Shown piece by piece: positions 59,033 to 64,000 of a DNA stretch of 64,000 nucleotides (positions are counted from its first letter, which is position 1; the number at the start of each line of letters is the position of its first letter). A program made the translations under genes and the position numbers. The notes beneath the pieces are model-generated. The model saw only the letters and a list, made by a program, of their open reading frames with translations. It had not been told where the DNA came from and did not search any database. Origin of the DNA: Lachnospiraceae bacterium (GTDB lineage Bacteria; Bacillota; Clostridia; Lachnospirales; Lachnospiraceae); contig CAJSZQ010000017.1 of the NCBI GenBank assembly GCA_910574185.1, forward strand, positions 1 to 64,000, in the 5' to 3' direction.

Positions 59033-59599
59033 ATGGGAAAAGAGACATGGAAGCCGGGCAATATGTTGTATCCATTGCCGGCGGTTATGGTTAGCGCTGC
59101 AGATAAAAAAGGGAATGCGAATATTATTACAGTGGCGTGGACGGGGACGGTCTGTACGAATCCGGCTATGCTCTACATTTCTGTGCGGCCGGAGCGGTTT
59201 AGTTATGCAATGATAAAAGAAACCGGGGAATTTGTGGTGAACCTTACTACAGAGAAGCTGGCGTATGCGGCCGACTGGTGCGGGGTAAAGTCCGGAAGGG
59301 ACGTAGATAAGTGGAAAGAGATGGGGCTTACGCCGCAGAAGACGGATAAACTGGAATTTGCTCCGCTGATAAAGGAAAGTCCGGTGAATATCGAGTGTCG
59401 GGTATGCGAGGTTAGAGAGTTGGGAAGCCATCATATGTTTCTGGCAGAAGTTCTGGCGGTTCATGTGGATTCCGAATATATGGCGGAGACAGGAAAGTTC
59501 GAGCTTAATAAAAGCGGTCTGATTGTCTACTCCCATGGAACCTATCTGAGTCTGGGGGAGGAACTGGGAACTTTCGGATATAGCGTCAGGAAGAAATAA
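59033..59599 (+). CDS. Flavin reductase-like domain protein
   Basis: This 188-residue flavoprotein of the flavin-reductase (split-barrel FMN-binding) family shows YPLPAVMVSAADKKGNANII, TVAWTGTVCTNPAMLYISVR and GEFVVNLTTEKL. Members reduce or carry FMN for redox reactions; the partner is unknown. Start ATG behind AGAAGGCGAAGAAT. It is convergent with blaR1. Confidence 0.88.
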   Translation: MGKETWKPGNMLYPLPAVMVSAADKKGNANIITVAWTGTVCTNPAMLYISVRPERFSYAMIKETGEFVVNLTTEKLAYAADWCGVKSGRDVDKWKEMGLTPQKTDKLEFAPLIKESPVNIECRVCEVRELGSHHMFLAEVLAVHVDSEYMAETGKFELNKSGLIVYSHGTYLSLGEELGTFGYSVRKK

Positions 59600-59702
59600 A
59601 GTTTAATTTGGGTAATCATATTTTTGGCGGCGGAATTAGGAAAATCTCAGAGTATGGGTATTGGGCTGGAGACTGATAAGAGATTTAAATATCAAGGGAA
59701 AG

Positions 59703-59736
59703 AGGGGTTGTAGAGAAAGACAACCCCGTTATTTTA
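59703..59736. terminator. Terminator between convergent genes
   Basis: GGGGTTGT (59704-59711) and ACAACCCC (59720-59727), followed by GTTATTTT on the plus strand; the minus strand continues CTCTTTCCC. Confidence 0.75.
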
Positions 59737-61593
59737 TCGCCATATATCCATCTCAGAAAGAATGCGCCGGGTTATTTCTGCCGCGCTGCTGCCGGAAGCT
59801 CCGTCGTCAGCGGCGATATTTGCAGCAAAAAACCACGTATTGTCAGGGGCTGCCGCATATCCTACAAACCACCCGTTTACATCCATGCCGTTTATGCGTC
59901 CGGTGCCGGTTTTTCCATAGAGGCTTCTGGTTTCAGAAGAGGACAGAAGAATAGAATCCTTTACTGCGTTGATATTTTCGGCGTGGAAGTCAAGGCTGTT
60001 GTCATAAAGTTTTTGCAGGAGCTCTACCTGTTCGATGGGGGAAATCTTTAAAGAAGACTCCATCCAGTAGGAGGAGAGGCTGCCTCCGGTATTCTTATTC
60101 CCATATCCGATTTTCCGGATATAGTGGTCAATGGCGGAGATTCCAAGCTGTTTGTCTATCTCCTGAAAGTACCAGTTTACGGAAGCGCTCATGGCGGATT
60201 GCAGGGTCTGGTCAGCGTTCCATTCCCGAAACGAATAAAGCTTTCGGTCCCATTCCATGAAGGAGTCTTCCGGTGTAATGACGCCGGCTTCCAGCCCGAA
60301 CAGTGCGTCATAGATTTTATAGGTAGAGTCAGGAGATATCCGTAAGGAAGCGCGGTCCATATTATAGATGTTCCACGTATCCTGTGCCATATTGTATAGG
60401 ACGAAACTTCCTTCATATCCCTGAAAGCAGGAAGACAAATCTATGGCGGTGATATTTTTATGGGAAGTATCCCACCCAAAATGGTCGTCTTTTGCTGCAT
60501 TTGCAGACAACAGAGGAGCCATGCCCAGGAGGAGAACGGAAACCATCAGGAATGCCGTCATGCTTGTAAGCCGTTTCTTTGCGGTGGGTGTCTCGTAGGA
60601 GGCTATAGTGAGGATACGCCGCTTTATCTGCGACATGTTTTCACTTAACCCGGCGGCAAAGGGAAAAGCAGGGCGGGATAACTTTTCGGCAAAACGGATT
60701 AGTGTCATTCCGTAATCGTCATAAGAATCCGAATCAAGCATATTCAGTACGGACGTATCGCAGGCAATTTCCCTGTCATTCCGCATTTCCTTAAGTGCAA
60801 TCCAGATTATGGGATTGAACCAGTAGAGGATTCCTGTAAGGGTCATCAGATAACCTGCCAGCGCGTCTTTGTGCCTGTAGTGCTGCAGTTCGTGCAGCAG
60901 CATGTATCGGACCTGGTGAAGTCCGTCCATTCCGGAGGGACTTGAATAGCAGGACGTTCTGTAGACGGCGCCGGCGTCTGTCTTACTGTAATCTGAGATG
61001 ATGTGGATGGGAAGATAGATGCGCGGCTTTAGAAATCCTGTTATAACCGGTGACTGCAAAAAAGCGGTACTGTATATGGGAATTTCTTTTGTAATATGTA
61101 GCTCTTCCTTGCATTGACGATAGAGCCTGCGGATTTCCGGGTTTTGGAGAGGAAGCGCCGATTGCTTTATGTTCCGCAGACGAAGGGATGATTTGGCTGT
61201 CAGTACAATCATTACAAATATGCCTGCCAGCCAGATTCCCAGTAAAATGGTTCCGGCAATGGATGGCGTCTGATTGCTTATGGAGAGAGTAAAATCATTC
61301 AGCCAGTCTGCCTCTTGCGCTGGAGCTGCCATACCTCCCTGGGTGATTACGCTTCCGGTATCGGGCAAGGCGGGGTTACGGAATGCCAAAAGCCGGGTGA
61401 GGAGCTTTGGAAAACCTGCAAGGCGAAGCGGCAGGAACGGGACGGTAAGCAGGCCGAGCAGCAAAAACCACAGGCGATATTGCATTCGGCGTGACATGAT
61501 ATTTCTCAGCAAATGCCTGGCTGTCAGCAGGATTCCGACTGGGACGCAGATGATTAGATTGCATATGAGAAAACGTATCATAAAATCAGCCAT
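59734..61593 (-). CDS. blaR1: BlaR1-type sensor-transducer (M56 peptidase plus penicillin-binding domain)
   Basis: This 619-residue membrane protein senses beta-lactams. The N-terminal part has several helices and the zinc peptidase motif HELQHYRHKDAL (HExxH type), with FNPIIWIALKEMRNDREIAC. The C-terminal sensor is class D beta-lactamase-like with active-site Ser in SPDSTYKIYDAL (S-x-x-K), SVNWYFQEI and KTGTG. Acylation would activate the protease, leading to cleavage of BlaI. It lies downstream of blaI. No beta-lactamase or mec-type gene is seen in the window. Confidence 0.92.
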   Translation of the reverse strand: MADFMIRFLICNLIICVPVGILLTARHLLRNIMSRRMQYRLWFLLLGLLTVPFLPLRLAGFPKLLTRLLAFRNPALPDTGSVITQGGMAAPAQEADWLNDFTLSISNQTPSIAGTILLGIWLAGIFVMIVLTAKSSLRLRNIKQSALPLQNPEIRRLYRQCKEELHITKEIPIYSTAFLQSPVITGFLKPRIYLPIHIISDYSKTDAGAVYRTSCYSSPSGMDGLHQVRYMLLHELQHYRHKDALAGYLMTLTGILYWFNPIIWIALKEMRNDREIACDTSVLNMLDSDSYDDYGMTLIRFAEKLSRPAFPFAAGLSENMSQIKRRILTIASYETPTAKKRLTSMTAFLMVSVLLLGMAPLLSANAAKDDHFGWDTSHKNITAIDLSSCFQGYEGSFVLYNMAQDTWNIYNMDRASLRISPDSTYKIYDALFGLEAGVITPEDSFMEWDRKLYSFREWNADQTLQSAMSASVNWYFQEIDKQLGISAIDHYIRKIGYGNKNTGGSLSSYWMESSLKISPIEQVELLQKLYDNSLDFHAENINAVKDSILLSSSETRSLYGKTGTGRINGMDVNGWFVGYAAAPDNTWFFAANIAADDGASGSSAAEITRRILSEMDIWR

Positions 61594-61632
61594 AGGTATT
61601 ATCTCCTTTTGTTTTTTGGAAAAGTGACAAAT

Positions 61633-62010
61633 TCATTTATCTTTTTTTACAGACAGCAGAGTGCGAAGCTGTTCAAGCTCTGTATCGGACAGGCTGTCAT
61701 TTTCTATATATGCGGACAGCATGGCAGTAATGTTTCCGCCGTAAAAGCGTTTTAAAAAAGATTGGCTTTCCTGGCCGACATATTCCCGCTCCAATACAAG
61801 CGGGGTATAGACGAATATCCGGCCTTGCTTCTCATAAGAGAGAGCGCCTTTCGTTACCAGACGCTTGATTAGGGTCTGTATGGTCTTGGGGTTCCAGGCG
61901 GTGGTTTTCAGTAATTTCTCAGTGATTTCATTCGTATTGATGGGTGCGTATTTCCATACGACTTTCATCACTTCATATTCAGCTTCGGAAATCTGCGGCA
62001 GAGCAGCCAT
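61633..62010 (-). CDS. blaI: BlaI/MecI-family repressor
   Basis: This 125-residue winged-helix repressor has LPQISEAEYEVMKVVWKYAP, TAWNPKTIQTLIKRLVTKGA, a wing, and a C-terminal dimerisation helix (LSAYIENDSLSDTELEQLRT). It binds TACA-TGTA dyads and is cleaved on BlaR1 signalling. The ATG at 62010 starts right at the family N-terminus (MAALPQ); the frame to 62112 lacks support. blaR1 follows after 39 bp. Confidence 0.93.
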   Translation of the reverse strand: MAALPQISEAEYEVMKVVWKYAPINTNEITEKLLKTTAWNPKTIQTLIKRLVTKGALSYEKQGRIFVYTPLVLEREYVGQESQSFLKRFYGGNITAMLSAYIENDSLSDTELEQLRTLLSVKKDK

Positions 62011-62027
62011 GGTAAATCCCTCCAATC

Positions 62028-62039
62028 TTACATGTGTAA
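62028..62039. promoter_or_regulatory. BlaI operator
   Basis: TTACATGTGTAA is a dyad of TTACA and TGTAA, matching the TACA/TGTA half-sites of BlaI/MecI operators, and lies 18 bp upstream of the blaI start codon. Confidence 0.65.
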
Positions 62040-62193
62040 TAAAAATATTATAGAGGGTATACAGGGGATTGTCAATGATAGAAGCGGAGCCAGCCGGCAA
62101 GGATACAACCATGCCCGTTGGCTCCGCCTTTCTATGTGGACTGCCGGCGCCGATATAAAAGCAGACAAAAGAATACGACGCCGTCTTCTTTTT

Positions 62194-63570
62194 TCAAATA
62201 TGCTCCAGAGGTTTTATCTTAGAGCGATAGATACGTTTCAGTAAAAATGCGGACAAAAGCAGTGAAACAAGCTCTGCTAAGGCAAAGGACCACCAAACCA
62301 TGTTAAGGCCGAATACTTTGGCAAATATGTACGCAGCCGGAAGGATTACCACAAGTTGTCTGCAGACGGAGACAATCAGACTATAGACGCCGTTCCCCAG
62401 CGCCTGAAATACCGAGCCTGCAATAATACCAAAACCGGCGAAGATAAAGCACAAAGAAATAATCCGAAGCGCCGGTACGCCGATTGCAACCATATTATCG
62501 GAAGCATCGAAAAGATTGCGCAGCATCCACTCCGGAAGAGTCTGGAACAGGATAAAGCCGATAGTCATAATTGATATTGCAATCAAGATACTGAGTTTAA
62601 TGGTTTGTATAATTCGTTTCTTATATCTGGCGCCGTAATTGTAGGCGATAATCGGAATCATACCGTTATTCAGACCGAATACCGGCATGAAGATAAAACT
62701 CTGCAGTTTAAAGTACACGCCGAATACGGCGGCGGCTGTGGAAGAGAACATCAGCAGAATCTTATTCATGCCGAAGGTCATAACAGAGCCGATGGACTGC
62801 ATAATAATGGAAGGCACACCTACTTTATAGATTGCAGAAATCGTTTTTCCATGTGGTCGAAACTTCCGCATATTGATATTGATTTCTGGATTCTTTTTGA
62901 TGTTATAATATAAGGACATAGCTACCGCGATAAGCTGTCCGATTACCGTTGCGGCTGCCGCGCCTGCAACCTCTAATTTCGGCATTCCAAACAAGCCGAA
63001 AATCAGGATGGGGTCTAAGATAATATTGATAATCGCGCCGGTTCCCTGGGTAATCATATTGTAAATTGTATTGCCGGTAGACTGAAGCAGTCGTTCAAGT
63101 GTAATCTGCATAAAGATTCCTACGGATAAAATGCAGATAATCGTTAAGTACTGGGTTCCGTATTGAACAATTTTTGGGTCAGTTGTCTGTACGGAAAAGA
63201 AAAGGCGTGCTCCGAAGATTCCGAAAAGGGCAAATACAAGGCAGCTTATGATAGTTAAGAAAATGCCGTTTTTAGCGGCGCGGTTAGCTCCCTCGAAATT
63301 CTTCTCTCCAAGATTTCTTGATAAAAGTGCATTGATGCCTACACCGGTGCCGGAGGCCACTGAAATCATCAGTGTCTGAATCGGGAATGCCAGAGATACG
63401 GCAGTCAGCGCCTCTTCGGATAATTTGGCAACAAACATACTGTCAACGATGTTGTACAATGCCTGTACAAGCATAGAAATCATCATAGGAAGAGACATAG
63501 TAATCAGTAATCTCGGAACAGGCATGGTACCCATTTTGTTTTCCTGTCTGACGTTTTCTTTCAATTTCAT
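62194..63570 (-). CDS. MATE-family exporter
   Basis: This 458-residue exporter has twelve helices in two MatE halves (LLITMSLPMMISMLVQALYN, IVDSMFVAKLSEEALTAVSL), typical of the DinF/NorM superfamily. The ATG at 63570 (MKLKENVRQENKMG) follows GAAAGGAAGA, preferred over the upstream start. It is the third MATE gene in the window and is not linked to a regulator. Confidence 0.9.
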   Translation of the reverse strand: MKLKENVRQENKMGTMPVPRLLITMSLPMMISMLVQALYNIVDSMFVAKLSEEALTAVSLAFPIQTLMISVASGTGVGINALLSRNLGEKNFEGANRAAKNGIFLTIISCLVFALFGIFGARLFFSVQTTDPKIVQYGTQYLTIICILSVGIFMQITLERLLQSTGNTIYNMITQGTGAIINIILDPILIFGLFGMPKLEVAGAAAATVIGQLIAVAMSLYYNIKKNPEININMRKFRPHGKTISAIYKVGVPSIIMQSIGSVMTFGMNKILLMFSSTAAAVFGVYFKLQSFIFMPVFGLNNGMIPIIAYNYGARYKKRIIQTIKLSILIAISIMTIGFILFQTLPEWMLRNLFDASDNMVAIGVPALRIISLCFIFAGFGIIAGSVFQALGNGVYSLIVSVCRQLVVILPAAYIFAKVFGLNMVWWSFALAELVSLLLSAFLLKRIYRSKIKPLEHI

Positions 63571-63694
63571 TCTTCCTTTCTTTCTTCTAAATCGGTAAAA
63601 TTCAAACTGTTTTTGCATGCGTGAGCCATTATAACATCAAAAAAATTATATTGCAACCCAAATCGGTTTCCTTGGATTTTCTGGAATTTTGTTG

Positions 63695-63789
63695 GTTACT
63701 GTTCACACATCGCCTGCCGGACGCGGATTGAATCAGGAGCAGGTCTCTGATTCAACCCGCTGTTTACCAAATGTCCTGTGAACGGTAAC
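63695..63789. repeat. GTTCACA-type palindromic element (full-length)
   Basis: GTTACTGTTCACA (63695-63707) and TGTGAACGGTAAC (63777-63789) are the inverted ends. Inside, GCGGATTGAATCAG pairs with CTGATTCAACCCGC. It is the most complete copy and shares 30 identical interior bases with 53714-53793. A possible second, degenerate copy ends at about 63860 (GGCGTGTGAACC). Confidence 0.75.
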
Positions 63790-63943
63790 TTTTGTTGGTT
63801 ATTGTTCCAGGGTCTGGGCTGGTGATTTATCTGCGGGTCGGAGCAAGCGGCGTGTGAACCAAAACTTTTTTATAAAATTGTGCATGCCGGAATATCAGTG
63901 TTTCATAGTATATAGGTAAGAAAATGAGAAATCGGGGAAAACT

Positions 63944-64000
63944 ATGAGGAAGGCCGGGAAACGAATAAAAAAAGAATGTTTTCTGATGGTAGCGTGGATG
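63944..64000 (+). CDS. Partial gene at window edge
   Basis: An ATG at 63944 behind GGGGAAAACT opens a frame that continues past the window end; the 19 visible codons read MRKAGKRIKKECFLMVAWM. The basic start followed by hydrophobic residues suggests a signal peptide or first membrane helix. The identity cannot be determined. Confidence 0.5.
   Translation, partial: MRKAGKRIKKECFLMVAWM

Overview
The window looks like a chromosome segment of a Gram-positive gut anaerobe of the Lachnospiraceae (Clostridium cluster XIVa; Blautia, Dorea or Clostridium scindens type). This is inferred from gene content: domain-swapped GH3 beta-glucosidases, GH94 phosphorylases, a T-box leader, a C-GCAxxG-C-C protein, a BlaI/BlaR1 pair, several MATE exporters, strong AGGAGG-type ribosome binding sites and moderate GC. 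No rRNA, tRNA or CRISPR array was seen.

Layout. 1-5.3 kb is an accessory, decaying region: an IS30-type element, degenerate 20-bp repeats, a DinJ/YafQ toxin-antitoxin pair whose toxin is frameshifted in an A6 run, a 47-bp minisatellite, a BceRS-like two-component pair, and remnants of a HTH regulator and a response regulator. 5.3-14.1 kb holds a MarR regulator, an unusual ParB-like/PnrA-like fusion with a metallophosphoesterase and a GH3 enzyme, then thyA, folA and a glycosyltransferase. 14.1-24.4 kb holds a T-box-controlled ilvB-ilvN pair, ilvE, two MATE exporters, a NUDIX hydrolase and two AraC regulators. 24.6-36 kb is a beta-glucan oligosaccharide locus: two GH94 phosphorylases divergent from an ABC importer (binding protein plus two permeases, no ATPase) and a second GH3. 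36-47 kb holds a small membrane protein, an AAA/PD-(D/E)XK protein, a Ytr-type GntR-ABC operon, an AEC transporter, and a TetR-controlled MMPL pump with a large heptad-repeat secreted protein. 47-64 kb is mostly housekeeping (methyltransferase, Hsp33, NadE, Pgi, S1-domain protein, CBS pyrophosphatase, flavin reductase) with a hybrid histidine kinase, BlaR1/BlaI without a beta-lactamase, and a third MATE exporter.

How the genes work together. The sugar locus would import beta-linked gluco-oligosaccharides and split them by phosphorolysis (GH94) and hydrolysis (GH3). ThyA and FolA form the dTMP/tetrahydrofolate cycle. IlvB, IlvN and IlvE belong to branched-chain amino acid synthesis, with ilvBN apparently sensed through uncharged valyl-tRNA.

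The most unusual signal is intergenic. Three elements (11909-12191, 20172-20397, 40389-40601) share a conserved core but are enclosed by long, nearly perfect inverted repeats that are unrelated between copies. Closing base pairs of the core covary (GGGC/GCCC against GAGAC/GTCTC). This fits a structured RNA or a repeat family that I do not recognise. Further palindromic families (GTTCACA-ended, TTAGA-ended, and one starting in the ilvE stop codon) sit in other gaps.
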